Source: DASXQK01 sp963724385
Lineage (GTDB): Bacteria; Pseudomonadota; Alphaproteobacteria; Dongiales; Dongiaceae
DNA length: 64,000 nt
Assembly: GCA_963724385.1 (NCBI GenBank)
Contig: CAVRUJ010000002.1
Coordinates: 1,054,001-1,118,000 of the forward strand
Direction: 5' to 3'
Below are positions 43,733 through 52,475 of the stretch, in pieces. Made by a program: the position numbers and the translations under genes. Position 1 is the stretch's first letter. Every line of letters begins with the position of its first letter. Below the pieces are notes generated by a model. That model made no database searches. It saw only the letters and a list, made by a program, of their open reading frames with translations, and was not told the origin of the DNA.

Positions 43733-44529
43733 GGACGCCGGGCGGGCGTGGCCGAGCCGGTCTCGACGGGCAGGTTGAGGCGCCGGATCGCCCGGGCGAG
43801 ATCGCCGGTTGGCAACCGGTCGGCGACGATCAGGCGGATGTCCTGGAGCGGGCAGACGTTCTCCAGGGTCAGCAAGCCGAATTTCGAGTGATCGACCAGG
43901 AGTATGTTGGTCTCAGCCCGGGCCATCATGGCGCGCTTGATCACCGCGGCGTTGGGGTTCACATCGTTGGGACCCTCGGGCGTGAGCCCGCTGCAGCTGC
44001 AGACCGCGACATTGGCGTTGAACCGGCGAAGGAAGCTCTCGCCGTCGGGACCGAAGACGCTGCCTTCCCGCGGATCGTAGCGGCCGGGACAGACGACGAC
44101 GCTGATGGTGGGATTGGTGGACAGCGCCGAAGCGACGCCGAAGCTGTTGGTGATGACCGTCAGGTTCCGCAGCTCGGCCGAGAGCCGTCGCGCGAAATGC
44201 AGCGTCGTCGAGCCCGCATCCACCATCAGCACTTGGCCCGGCTTGATGATCTGGGCGGCCAGGCTTCCGACCCGCTGGCGTTCCTCGACATATTCCTTGT
44301 AGCGCTCGCTCAAGGTCGGCTCGGCGCCGAAGGGCCGGGCCGTGGCGCCGCCATAGGTGCGGCTCAGCATGCCCTGCTGGCCGAGCTCGTCGAGGTCGCG
44401 CCGGATCGTCTCGGTGGAGACGCCGAAATCGCCGGCCAAATCGGAAATGCGGATCGCCGGCTGGGCCCGGAGCTCGCCCAGGATCCGCGCCTGGCGCTCG
44501 GTCTTCTTCAGCTTCTTCCCGGCTGCCAT
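43729..44529 (-). CDS. DeoR/GlpR-family regulator
   Basis: A 266-residue protein. The N-terminal DeoR HTH is TERQARILGELRAQPAIRISDLAGDFGVSTETIRRDLDEL, with the RTYGG boundary. The C-terminal sugar-phosphate-binding domain shows VDAGSTTLHFARRL and LLVDHSKFG. It is closely related to the regulator at 55454. As part of the operon it presumably represses it, and the TGTTG-TAT-CAACA palindrome upstream of the first gene is a candidate site. DeoR effectors are usually phosphorylated sugars, made here by the operon kinase. Confidence 0.9.
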   Translation of the reverse strand: MAAGKKLKKTERQARILGELRAQPAIRISDLAGDFGVSTETIRRDLDELGQQGMLSRTYGGATARPFGAEPTLSERYKEYVEERQRVGSLAAQIIKPGQVLMVDAGSTTLHFARRLSAELRNLTVITNSFGVASALSTNPTISVVVCPGRYDPREGSVFGPDGESFLRRFNANVAVCSCSGLTPEGPNDVNPNAAVIKRAMMARAETNILLVDHSKFGLLTLENVCPLQDIRLIVADRLPTGDLARAIRRLNLPVETGSATPARRP

Positions 44530-45347
44530 GTCCCGCCGCCCCCGCGGGCCGCCAGCAAGGCCTCAGCAAGCTCCGCAAAACCAGCGGCGCCGCGCCGGCT
44601 CGCGACCCATCTCGGTTTGTGGCCGAGGCTATCGGCGAAATCAAGGACGTTCGCCACCCCGACGGCGTTGGGGAAAAAGCCGAACATGGGGCCGTCATTG
44701 GGCGAATCGCCGACGAAGACGATTTCTTCCCGCGTCGCATCGACGTCGACGGCAAAGGCTTCGGCCAGCAGGCGCCGGGCCATGGAAAGCTTGTCGTAGC
44801 GCCCGAACCAGCCATTGACGTGGATGGAGCTGACCTTGGCCGTGGCGCCATGGCGCTCGAACAGGGTAACGATGCGGGCGACCGCATCCGGAGACAGCCG
44901 CGGTATGTCCTCGCAATAGTCGATGGCGAGATCGGCTTCCCGATAGGCCTGGTCGGCCGAGATGGCCGCGCCCGGCACATCGGCCAATATCTCCTTGCCG
45001 ATGCGGCCGAGGCGCTCCCGGTCCGCCGCGCGGGTCGCCTCGTTCCGGGCATAGGCGCGCAGCATCCGTTTTTCGCCGTCGAGGTAGCGGAAATAGAGGG
45101 CGCCGTTCTCGCCCACCACGCCGTCGACGGGCCATTGGCGCGCGATCAGGTCGCACCAGCCCGCCGGCCTTCCGGTCACGGGGATGACGATAAGCCCCGC
45201 CTCATGCAGGCGCTCCATTGCCTGGTAGCTCAGCGCCGGCAGGCGCCCATGCTCGGTCAGGGTATCGTCGATATCGGTCATCACCACGCGCAGCCGCGCG
45301 CGCTCGGCCGCGGGGAATTCCGCGAGGGGACGGAGCGTCCCGCTCAT
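44508..45347 (-). CDS. HAD-superfamily phosphatase (Cof/SPP-like)
   Basis: A 279-residue protein from ATG 45347, which overlaps the preceding gene's stop; the frame runs on upstream as a shadow. The HAD motif I is VVMTDIDDTLTEHG, motif II VIPVTGRPAGW, and motif IV EEIVFVGDSPNDGPMFGFF, with a C2 cap between. This arrangement matches mannosyl-3-phosphoglycerate or sucrose-phosphate phosphatase-like enzymes. The substrate is probably a phosphorylated polyol or sugar made by the operon. Confidence 0.86.
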   Translation of the reverse strand: MSGTLRPLAEFPAAERARLRVVMTDIDDTLTEHGRLPALSYQAMERLHEAGLIVIPVTGRPAGWCDLIARQWPVDGVVGENGALYFRYLDGEKRMLRAYARNEATRAADRERLGRIGKEILADVPGAAISADQAYREADLAIDYCEDIPRLSPDAVARIVTLFERHGATAKVSSIHVNGWFGRYDKLSMARRLLAEAFAVDVDATREEIVFVGDSPNDGPMFGFFPNAVGVANVLDFADSLGHKPRWVASRRGAAGFAELAEALLAARGGGGTWQPGRS

Positions 45348-46645
45348 GCCGCGGAGGCCAGGACGCGAAGCCGACCGGAATCGGCGGCGAGATCGAGGAA
45401 CCCATAACGATCGCGGATTTGCCGGGCGTGGACCACGGCCTCGCGGTAAAAGCCTTCCGGAACATGAATGTCGGCGGGTCGCGTCGGCGCGCCGGCGGCC
45501 AGGAGCGCCTGTTCGATTTCCGCCGGCGGCCTGACGACGGCGCCGATGCGCCGGCGGATCTCCGGCCAATCCCTGGCAATCCGGCCTTGCAGCGCCGCCG
45601 CAGCATCCGGGCTCAGCGCCTTTTTCGCGAAGGCGGCCCAGCAGGAAGCGCCGAGCTCGGCCCCGAAATGTCGCTCGAAGTCGGCCGGTCCGAGCCGGCT
45701 GGGCGCGATCGCGGGCGCTGGCCCTTCGAGCATGGCCGCCTGGATGCGGGCCATCGTGAGGGTGGTGACGGCGATATGCTCGCCATGGAAGGCGGCCGGC
45801 CAGGCGGGATCGCCCCGCATGTCGATGTAGTGGCTGATCAGATGCTCGCCCTGGCTCGCCGGATAGCTGCCGCCGCAGAGCGTCATTCCCAGGCCCGATA
45901 GAACCAGGGTGCGGGCGAGGATTTCCATGATCCCCAGATCCCCCGCCATCATCCCCGCGGCCCCGGCCAGCAGAGCATCTTCGTCCTGGCGCAGGAGGAC
46001 GAAAGGCGCCTTGCGATATGGCTGGTCCAACAGGAGATGAGCCAAGAGCCAGTCGGCCTCGGCTGTGGGCCGGCAAGCGCTGTCGCCGAGGCCAGAGCGG
46101 ATCATGCGCGGCGGAGCGGCCGCCAGGACTTCGAGGTCGAGGAAGACGCCCTGCGGCGGACGCGCCGGCAGGGACTTCTTGTGGCCATGTTCGGTGATGG
46201 CGGCGCTCATGGAGGTATAGCCGTTCATCGAGGGCGCAGTGCCAAACACGGCATAGGGCTTGGCGTCCTGGAAGGCCGCATATTTGCAGAGATCGTTGAT
46301 GCTGCCGGAGCCGACCGCGATCAGGGCATCGGCGTCCTTGGTCCTGGCGCGAATTGCAGCCACCGTGGAATCGTCGGCATGGGGCGCTTCGCCCAGCACG
46401 ACTTCTTCGATCGGCCCGGCGGAGGAAAGCGCGGCGGCAACGCGTTCGCCCAGCACCCGGCGGGTGGTCGGATCCGAAACGACGGCGAGCTTGTGTCCGA
46501 GCCTGAGAGAGCGAACCAGCTCGCCCTCGCGGCCGGCCAGCGTGCGTCCGATGACGACGCGGCGCACCGGCACCGAAAGCAGGCCCGCGCCGTCGGGATC
46601 GGGCAGGGTTCCCGCGAGCAGGCGATCGAGAAGATCCTGGCTCAT
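45344..46645 (-). CDS. sn-glycerol-1-phosphate dehydrogenase-like (AraM/EgsA) enzyme
   Basis: A 433-residue protein of the iron-containing alcohol dehydrogenase superfamily. The NAD-binding region has IAVGSGSINDLCKYAAF, metal ligands are expected in GLGDSACRPTAEADWLLAHLL and AAFHGEHIAVTTL. This pattern is closest to AraM/glycerol-1-phosphate dehydrogenase, which interconverts DHAP and G1P, though bacterial relatives act on other phosphorylated polyols. It overlaps both the kinase and the phosphatase genes by four bases, so the three act on one substrate series. Confidence 0.85.
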   Translation of the reverse strand: MSQDLLDRLLAGTLPDPDGAGLLSVPVRRVVIGRTLAGREGELVRSLRLGHKLAVVSDPTTRRVLGERVAAALSSAGPIEEVVLGEAPHADDSTVAAIRARTKDADALIAVGSGSINDLCKYAAFQDAKPYAVFGTAPSMNGYTSMSAAITEHGHKKSLPARPPQGVFLDLEVLAAAPPRMIRSGLGDSACRPTAEADWLLAHLLLDQPYRKAPFVLLRQDEDALLAGAAGMMAGDLGIMEILARTLVLSGLGMTLCGGSYPASQGEHLISHYIDMRGDPAWPAAFHGEHIAVTTLTMARIQAAMLEGPAPAIAPSRLGPADFERHFGAELGASCWAAFAKKALSPDAAAALQGRIARDWPEIRRRIGAVVRPPAEIEQALLAAGAPTRPADIHVPEGFYREAVVHARQIRDRYGFLDLAADSGRLRVLASAA

Positions 46646-48129
46646 GCTTGTCCTTGCTTCGCTGCCGCGAGCGGTTCTGCGTACATCGGGCGAAGGGATT
46701 CGAACAGCCGGCGATAGCGGCCATAGGCATCGTCATAGGCCGCCCGAGCGCTCGCGTTCGGCTCGATGCGTCGGGTCTCGGGCGCGATCGCGGCCGCGGC
46801 CTGGTCCAAGGTGGAAAAGCCTCCCGCGGCGACGGCAGCCAGAAGCCCGGCACCGAGCGGCGAGCTGTCGGCCAGGGTCGAGACAAGCACGGGACGCTGC
46901 AGCAGGTCGGCGCGGATCTGGGCCCAAAGACGGCTTCTGGCGCCGCCGCCGAGCAACAAGACCTCGCCGGTCGCCACGCCCAGGCCCGCAAGCCGCTCGA
47001 CCACGTCGCGCATTGCGAAGGCCAGACCCTCCAGCAGCGCTCGGGCCATATGGGCCGTGCCATGGGCGGCGCTCAGCCCATAGAACGCGCCGCGGGCGTC
47101 GGCGATCCACTCCGGGGCCATGGCGCCCGAGAGCGCCGGCAGGAATACGACGCCATCCGCCCCGGCCGGCGCCTGGCCCGCCAGGCCGGACAGTTCCTCC
47201 GGCCCCGAGAGACGAAAGCAGTTCTGGAACCAGGCGAGCGCGCCGCCCGAGAGCCAGCCCGGATTCTCGACGAAAAAGCGGGCGCCGGCGTAGCCGTGGG
47301 TCTCGACCAGAGCCTGGGAATCGATGACCGCCTTGGGATGCACGGCGCCGACGACTTCGGCCGTGCCCAGGGTGACCACGACCCGGCCGGGTGCCACCAC
47401 ACCCGCGCCGAGCGGATTGGAGAAATCGTCGCCCGTGCCGACTGCGACCGGCAGGCCAGGCTTGAGACCGGCGAGGGTCGCACCTTCCTTCGTCAGCTCG
47501 CCGGCCACCGCTTCCGACCGGTCGATTTCGGGCAGCTCTTCGGGCGCGATTTCGAACAGGCCACAGAGCTCCGGGTCGAGCCGCCGGTCCCACAGGTTGT
47601 AAAGCATGCTGGTGGAGGCGACCGCCTCGTCCAGCACCGGCAGGCCGGTCAGCCGAGCCACCAGATAGGACGTCGGTTGATGGAAGCGGGCAATCCGCCG
47701 GGCTTCGGGATGATGGCGCTTCAGCCAGCGGATCTTGGCCGCCATGTGGCTCGCGTCCAGCACCAGCCCGCCCTTATCCATGACCAGCCCGGCGGGAATG
47801 CCCGCGAGCTCGGCGCCGGCGCGCCGGTCCATCCAGATGAGGCAGGGACCAAGGGGCTGGCCGGCGCTGTCCACGGGCAGGCAGCCGTCGAGCTGGCCGG
47901 CGATGCCGAGCGCCCCCACCTCGCCAACCGCGATTCCCGCGCCGGCCAGAGCCTCGGCGATCGCGGGCCCGAGGGCATCGAGCCAGAGCCGGGAATCCTG
48001 CTCCGCCCAGAGCGGCTTCGGGAAGACCGGCTGATAGGATCTGGACGCCATGCCCAGCGGCTTCAGCCCTTCATCGAGGACTGCCGCTTTCAGACTCTGG
48101 GTCCCGATGTCGATGCCGATGACGAACAC
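46642..48129 (-). CDS. FGGY-family carbohydrate kinase
   Basis: A 495-residue kinase from GTG 48129, preceded by AGGAG; a longer frame exists but homology starts at FVIGIDIGTQSLKAAVLDEG. FGGY signatures include LGIAGQLDGCLPVD, CLIWMDRRA, VGTGDDFSNPLGAGVVAPG, and LLLGGGARSRLWAQIRADLL for the ATP site. It is xylulokinase-like in size. It is the first gene of the five-gene operon and presumably phosphorylates the incoming sugar or polyol. Promoter and operator are in the 213-base gap shared with the SDR gene. Confidence 0.9.
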   Translation of the reverse strand: MFVIGIDIGTQSLKAAVLDEGLKPLGMASRSYQPVFPKPLWAEQDSRLWLDALGPAIAEALAGAGIAVGEVGALGIAGQLDGCLPVDSAGQPLGPCLIWMDRRAGAELAGIPAGLVMDKGGLVLDASHMAAKIRWLKRHHPEARRIARFHQPTSYLVARLTGLPVLDEAVASTSMLYNLWDRRLDPELCGLFEIAPEELPEIDRSEAVAGELTKEGATLAGLKPGLPVAVGTGDDFSNPLGAGVVAPGRVVVTLGTAEVVGAVHPKAVIDSQALVETHGYAGARFFVENPGWLSGGALAWFQNCFRLSGPEELSGLAGQAPAGADGVVFLPALSGAMAPEWIADARGAFYGLSAAHGTAHMARALLEGLAFAMRDVVERLAGLGVATGEVLLLGGGARSRLWAQIRADLLQRPVLVSTLADSSPLGAGLLAAVAAGGFSTLDQAAAAIAPETRRIEPNASARAAYDDAYGRYRRLFESLRPMYAEPLAAAKQGQA

Positions 48130-48201
48130 GCCTGCTCCTGGTCGCTTCCCGAATCGACGCGGCCCGTTCACCGCAGAGAATGTTGCAACCTACACGAAAA
48201 A

Positions 48202-48214
48202 TGTTGTATCAACA
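48202..48214. promoter_or_regulatory. Palindrome TGTTG-TAT-CAACA, probable DeoR operator
   Basis: A perfect 13-base dyad in the divergent gap between the FGGY kinase operon and the SDR gene. A related TGTTGCAAC lies at 48181-48189. Its position suits repression of both sides by the DeoR protein encoded in the operon. Confidence 0.55.
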
Positions 48215-48342
48215 AACACTGGCGATCGTCCAGCATCGCCCTTCTCTTTTGCTTGCCGGGCTATATACCTGCTGAGCGCTCGGGGTCGGTCGCCTCGGTG
48301 TGAACTCGGCGGCCGCTGCTGTGATTCAATGGGAGGAAGGAC

Positions 48343-49113
48343 ATGTCCGCGTCACTCAAGGGCCGCTCGGTTCTGGTTACAGGCGGCAGCAAGGGCATCG
48401 GCAAGGGCATTGCCCGCGCCTTCGCTGAGGCAGGAGCCAAGGTGGCCGTCGTCGCCCGTCACCCCGATCAGGCCGAGGTTGCCGCAAGGGAAATCGGCCC
48501 CGATGCCTTCGGGCTTGGCGGCGATGTCACGTCGCTTGCCAGCATGAGCGCGGCCATGGGAGCCGCCGCGGCGCGGAACGGCGGCCTCGATGTGCTCTGC
48601 GCCAATGCCGGCATTTTCCCGCCGGCGAAGCTCGAGGACATGACGAGCGAACAATGGGACGCCGTGGTCGATACCAATCTCAAGGGGACCTTCCATGCGA
48701 TCAAGGCGGCCATTCCCTATCTCAAGAAATCAAACCAGGGCCGCATCGTCATCACCTCGTCGATCACCGGGCCAGTGACCGGCTATCCGGGTTGGACCCA
48801 CTATGGCGCGACCAAAGCGGGCCAATTGGGCTTCATGCGCACCGCCTGCATCGAGCTTGCGAAATACGGCATCACCGTCAACGCCGTCGTGCCCGGCAAC
48901 ATCCTTACCGAGGGGCTGGCCGGCATGGGCGAGGAGTACCTGAGCGCGATGGCGGCTACTGTTCCCCTGAAGCGCCTTGGCACGGTCGAGGACGTGGGCC
49001 ACGCCGCAGTCTATTTGGCATCAAAGGAAGCCGGCTACGTCACTGGCCAGACCATCATCATCGATGGCGGGCAGATCATTCCCGAGAGCCTGGAAGCCCT
49101 CGCGCAGGCTTGA
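48343..49113 (+). CDS. SDR-family oxidoreductase (FabG-like)
   Basis: A 256-residue classical SDR. The cofactor loop is VTGGSKGIGKG (residues 12-22), NAG is at 88-90, and the catalytic triad is Ser140, Tyr154 and Lys158 (HYGATKAG). It may be the aminoketone/aminoalcohol dehydrogenase of the microcompartment route, as SDRs accompany RMM-type loci. It may equally serve the kinase operon that it faces. It is convergent with the APH-kinase gene, with about 98 bases between them. Confidence 0.9.
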   Translation: MSASLKGRSVLVTGGSKGIGKGIARAFAEAGAKVAVVARHPDQAEVAAREIGPDAFGLGGDVTSLASMSAAMGAAAARNGGLDVLCANAGIFPPAKLEDMTSEQWDAVVDTNLKGTFHAIKAAIPYLKKSNQGRIVITSSITGPVTGYPGWTHYGATKAGQLGFMRTACIELAKYGITVNAVVPGNILTEGLAGMGEEYLSAMAATVPLKRLGTVEDVGHAAVYLASKEAGYVTGQTIIIDGGQIIPESLEALAQA

Positions 49114-49211
49114 CCCATATACCTTCGGCAACATCGCTCAGGCGATCATAGGGCCCTTGGCCGAGCGCAGACGCGTCCGCCCGGGCAAGCCTGGCCATGG
49201 AAGGCTGCGCG

Positions 49212-50222
49212 TTACGCGAACTGGCTTAGATAATTCTCGCACAGCCCCACCGTCCCCTCGGTGTAGGGCAGACCCATGGATTTGGCCAGATCGGTTTCGC
49301 AATGGGATCCGATCCAGGCGACAAGAAGCAGCCGGCGCAACATGACAAATGTCGGGATTTCGTCTTCGTCGGCCTTGGGGAGATCGATCACCCTGCGGTA
49401 GCCCTTCTTCCAGGATTCGATCAGGGCGGGCACCTGCAGTTCGTGCTCGTAGAATGAAACGGGCGTGGCCGCGTCGTACATGTACCACCCGAAACCGCAG
49501 TCGTCGAAGTCGATGACCTTCACGACCTTGCCGTCGATCAACAGGTTTGCGAGCCGAAGGTCGCAGTGGATGAGACCGAAACGCTCGGGTCCCTTGCCAT
49601 AGGCACTGAGCCTCTTGCCGATCAGGTCGACCGTACGGCCGAACAGCAGCGCTTTTTGCCTGTCGACACCCATGCCATCGCGCCAGCGGCCCCAATGAGG
49701 CTTGTCCTCGCCGAGGCTCGTCTCGAAGTCCCATGTATGGCGCTGGAACCAAGCGGGCCGCTTCCACTGGCGGGTATGCAGATGCATCCGCGCCGTCACC
49801 TCGCCAAGCACCTCGAAGGGCTCCAGCAGATCCTCGCCGATGCCCGGCTCCGATCCGGTCTCCCATTCGGAGAGCACGACGTGACGCGGGCGCCGCATAC
49901 GCGGGTGACCGATGAGCTGGATGATCTCTCCGTCCCGGCCCTTCACCGGCACGGGCGTCACCACCACGCCGCTCCGGCGCAGGTCGATGAGCCAAGCGAG
50001 TTCGGAGGCAATCGCCGTCTTCGAGTGATAGCCGTCGCGGTGAATTCGCAAGGCCCACCGCCGGCCATCGGGGGCCTGCAACTGGTAGGTCGCGTTCTCG
50101 GAAAGATTGATCATCTTGACCGAGAGACCGGTCGGCAGATCGTAGTTTGCGATGGCCGCATGGGCCATCTCGAGCAGGCAGGCGAGCTGGCCCTCGTGGC
50201 TCAAGGCGTCGAAATCGGTCAC
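49212..50222 (-). CDS. APH-family small-molecule kinase of the microcompartment operon
   Basis: A 336-residue protein of the aminoglycoside phosphotransferase/homoserine kinase-II fold. The catalytic motif is LIHCDLRLANLL at residues 217-228 and the Mg site IDFDD near 237-241. In RMM-type microcompartments this kinase phosphorylates 1-amino-2-propanol (or a similar amino alcohol), making a substrate for the PLP enzyme. It is the last gene of the BMC operon, 12 bases after the second BMC-T gene. Substrate is inferred from context. Confidence 0.87.
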   Translation of the reverse strand: MTDFDALSHEGQLACLLEMAHAAIANYDLPTGLSVKMINLSENATYQLQAPDGRRWALRIHRDGYHSKTAIASELAWLIDLRRSGVVVTPVPVKGRDGEIIQLIGHPRMRRPRHVVLSEWETGSEPGIGEDLLEPFEVLGEVTARMHLHTRQWKRPAWFQRHTWDFETSLGEDKPHWGRWRDGMGVDRQKALLFGRTVDLIGKRLSAYGKGPERFGLIHCDLRLANLLIDGKVVKVIDFDDCGFGWYMYDAATPVSFYEHELQVPALIESWKKGYRRVIDLPKADEDEIPTFVMLRRLLLVAWIGSHCETDLAKSMGLPYTEGTVGLCENYLSQFA

Positions 50223-50233
50223 GATAGTCCTCT

Positions 50234-50887
50234 TCAGCTTTCCCGTCCGCCTATCCCTGCCAGAACGCGCTCGATCTCCGCAAGCCCCCGCTCGACGTCC
50301 GCCGTCGCGCCGGACATATAGACCCGGCCTGCAGCACCGATCATCTGCACGTCGACGAGCGTCAGCGTGGGTGCGGACTTCTCCGCCTCGTTCGCGGCGA
50401 TGGCGGCATAGAGGGCGGGCACCATCTCGCAGACCAACAGCGTCTGACCCGGCATGATCATGGAGGCCTGGCGGTTGCGGTTGATGATGACCGCGTGCTG
50501 GTCGGTCACGTTTTCGATCACGTCGGTGAAAAGAATGCGCGGGCTAAGCTGATCGCCTTCGCTGAGGCCGATGCCGTGCAGTACGGCACGCCCGGCCGCC
50601 AACAGCTTCTCTCTGTCGCTGCCGTGAATTTCGAGAATGCCGAATTGGCGCTCGACAAACAGAATGCCGGGCTCAAGATCGGGGTCGGCCTTCAGCGCCA
50701 GGTCGATGACCCGTTCGATCATCAGGCCGGGGGCAACCTCGATGATCAGCGCGTGCTGGCCAGCGTAAGGCGGATACCCCCGGGCACGAATCGGCGTTCC
50801 CATATAGGCCGCGAATTGCGGTTGCAGGTTCTCGAGCGTGAGGTAGACCCTGAGCTCGCCCTTCGCGGCCCGTCTCGCGACGGACAC
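50234..50887 (-). CDS. Tandem-domain microcompartment shell protein (BMC-T), copy 2
   Basis: A 217-residue protein from GTG 50887 made of two BMC folds (about residues 12-105 and 110-205). Conserved stretches are IEVAPGLMIERVIDLALKADPD, FVERQFGILEIHG and VDVQMIGAAGRVYMSG. It aligns along its length with the other BMC-T gene (51870-52469): LQPQFAAYMGT versus LQPQTMCYLGT. BMC-T trimers form the pseudohexameric tiles, often gated, of the shell. The extra nine N-terminal residues may not be real. Confidence 0.88.
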   Translation of the reverse strand: MSVARRAAKGELRVYLTLENLQPQFAAYMGTPIRARGYPPYAGQHALIIEVAPGLMIERVIDLALKADPDLEPGILFVERQFGILEIHGSDREKLLAAGRAVLHGIGLSEGDQLSPRILFTDVIENVTDQHAVIINRNRQASMIMPGQTLLVCEMVPALYAAIAANEAEKSAPTLTLVDVQMIGAAGRVYMSGATADVERGLAEIERVLAGIGGRES

Positions 50888-50902
50888 GGCTCGATCTCGA
50901 CG

Positions 50903-51187
50903 TTACTTGGACGCGGCCGAGGTGAAGTGCTTGGAAACATCCGCGTGGGGACGCGGGATCACATGCACCGAGACCAGCGTTCCGACCTGGCCGGCCACTT
51001 CGGCGCCGGCCTCGGTCGCCGCCTTCACGGCGCCGACATCCCCGTTGATGACCACGGCAACCAGGCCGTCGCCCACCTGTTCGCGGCCGACGATCGTCAC
51101 GTTCGCGGCCTTCACCATGGCATCGGCGGCGGCAAGAGCCGCCACGTATCCCTTGGTCTCAATCATACCAATTGCATTGCTCGACAT
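50903..51187 (-). CDS. Hexameric microcompartment shell protein (BMC-H)
   Basis: A 94-residue protein of PduA/CcmK size. The BMC fold is complete: AIGMIETKGYVAALAAADAMVKAANV, then the pore loop QVGDGLVAVV, and NGDVGAVKAATEAG. The pore loop has Gly-Asp-Gly where PduA has Gly-Ser-Gly; Asp40 should line the central pore and make it acidic, possibly favouring cationic amines. It forms the flat hexagonal tiles that make up most of the shell. It lies between the BMC-P and BMC-T genes. Confidence 0.95.
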   Translation of the reverse strand: MSSNAIGMIETKGYVAALAAADAMVKAANVTIVGREQVGDGLVAVVINGDVGAVKAATEAGAEVAGQVGTLVSVHVIPRPHADVSKHFTSAASK

Positions 51188-51218
51188 AGCGTCCTCCTTC
51201 TGGATGGTGGAAAAGTGG

Positions 51219-51482
51219 TCACTTCTTTCCGGGCGAAGCGGCAGACTCGTCGATGGAGCCGATGATCAGCGCATCGATAGGCGGCGGCTTGCCGGGAAAC
51301 CATGCGGCAGCGACGGACCCCGTCGCCACCATGACTTTCTCGCCTTCGCCGCAACCAAGCGGATCGAAGGCCAATAGCCGGGAATTCGATTCATCGACGA
51401 TCACTTCGAGGATCGATCCCGCGGGGAGCTTGGCTATCTTCTTGGTGGACCAGATGCGGCCCGTGACGGTCGCCTTGAGCAT
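51219..51482 (-). CDS. Pentameric microcompartment vertex protein (BMC-P, EutN/CcmL)
   Basis: An 87-residue protein. The EutN/CcmL pattern is clear: MLKATVTGRIWSTKKI at the N-terminus, LLAFDPLGCGEGEKVMVATGSVA in the middle, and PIDALIIGSID near the end. Pentamers cap the twelve vertices of the shell. The ATG is immediately adjacent to the stop of the 127-residue gene before it. Confidence 0.94.
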   Translation of the reverse strand: MLKATVTGRIWSTKKIAKLPAGSILEVIVDESNSRLLAFDPLGCGEGEKVMVATGSVAAAWFPGKPPPIDALIIGSIDESAASPGKK

Positions 51483-51866
51483 CTAGCATCTCCTTTCGAT
51501 CTTGAGACCAAGCCGCCGCGCCTTGTCGCGCGCCAGCGGGGTCAGCACGGCTCCGGGCCCGAGCACGAGCGTGCCGGTTCCGGTGACCTTCTCGAGTTTC
51601 AGCTCGGTGATGACGCCTTGCAGGGCGCCGGATTCGGCGGCCCGGCTGGCTCCGCCCTGCAACGCGAACTTCAGCTTGCCGGAACGGATGGCCTCAAGCG
51701 TCCCGGGCTGGAGGATACGAGTCACAAAGGCCGCCAGATCTCCGTCATTTCCGATGCGCACGGTCTCGACCGCGCCTGTCGGCGCATTGCGATTGGCAAG
51801 CACCTCGCGCAGGAGATCGCGGACGATTCCTCGCAGTTCACCGGCCGCTTCGGGTTTCAATGTCAT
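51483..51866 (-). CDS. Unknown microcompartment-associated protein with encapsulation-like helix
   Basis: A 127-residue protein that I do not recognise by family. Residues about 8-26 (AAGELRGIVRDLLREVLAN) form an amphipathic helix like the peptides that target cargo to shells. The middle has VRIGNDGDLAAFVTRIL, and the C-terminal stretch LTPLARDKARRLGLKIER recalls a motif seen in other BMC-locus proteins. No signal peptide or membrane helix. It is encoded between BMC-T and BMC-P with 0-3 base gaps, so it is almost surely part of the compartment. Confidence 0.7.
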   Translation of the reverse strand: MTLKPEAAGELRGIVRDLLREVLANRNAPTGAVETVRIGNDGDLAAFVTRILQPGTLEAIRSGKLKFALQGGASRAAESGALQGVITELKLEKVTGTGTLVLGPGAVLTPLARDKARRLGLKIERRC

Positions 51867-51869
51867 GCC

Positions 51870-52469
51870 TCACATCTCCAGGGCTTGTTCGGCCGCGGCG
51901 GCGGCGGCCTTCACCTCGGATTCCGAACCCGAGAGATAGAGCCTGCCGGTGGCGCCGATCATGCGGCAATCGACGATCTTGATATTGGCCGCCTTCTCCG
52001 CGGCATTGGACGCAAGAATGGCATAGGCCGCGGGCTCGCTCTCGAGCACGAAGAGGGTTTCCCCCGCCAGGACCATCGAGCCGCCCTTGTTGCGGTTGAT
52101 GAGGAAGGCGTGGCCGGGATCGATGCGGGTGACGATCTTCGATGCGAGAATCTTCGGCCGCATGGCCTTGTCCGGCGTCATCGCCATGCCATCCAGCACG
52201 GCTTCGGCGGAGGCCCGCACGGCGGCCACGTCGCGGGAGTGGATTTCCAGATAACCGAACTGCCGCTCGACCACGAGAATCCCGCCCTGCACATCCGCCG
52301 TCTTCAGCGCCACATCCGTCAGGGCCTCGATGTCGAGTCCGGGGGCCACTTCGATGATCTGGGCGGCCATGCCGGTGCGCGGCAGGGAGCCCCGGATCCA
52401 GGTGCCGAGATAGCACATGGTCTGGGGCTGCAGCTGGTCGATGAAGATGAAGGAGCGGAGCGTTGCCAT
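51870..52469 (-). CDS. Tandem-domain microcompartment shell protein (BMC-T), copy 1
   Basis: A 199-residue protein made of two BMC folds. Key stretches: IEVAPGLDIEALTDVALKTADV, VVERQFGYLEIHSRDVAAV, the second-domain INRNKGGSMVLAGETLFVLES, and VDCRMIGATGRLYLSGSESEV. It shares this plan with the copy at 50234-50887, so the shell has two different pseudohexamer tiles. It begins six bases after the aldehyde dehydrogenase gene. Confidence 0.9.
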   Translation of the reverse strand: MATLRSFIFIDQLQPQTMCYLGTWIRGSLPRTGMAAQIIEVAPGLDIEALTDVALKTADVQGGILVVERQFGYLEIHSRDVAAVRASAEAVLDGMAMTPDKAMRPKILASKIVTRIDPGHAFLINRNKGGSMVLAGETLFVLESEPAAYAILASNAAEKAANIKIVDCRMIGATGRLYLSGSESEVKAAAAAAEQALEM

Positions 52470-52475
52470 CGCGGA

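Noticed and set aside
44508..47063. 851-residue continuous frame including the HAD phosphatase
   Set aside because: Only the first 279 codons from ATG 45347 show family motifs; the upstream part is out of frame with the conserved dehydrogenase and kinase genes and is a shadow.
49138..50058. 306-residue minus-strand frame overlapping the APH kinase
   Set aside because: Same strand but another frame; the APH motif HCDLRLAN is only in the 49212-50222 frame.
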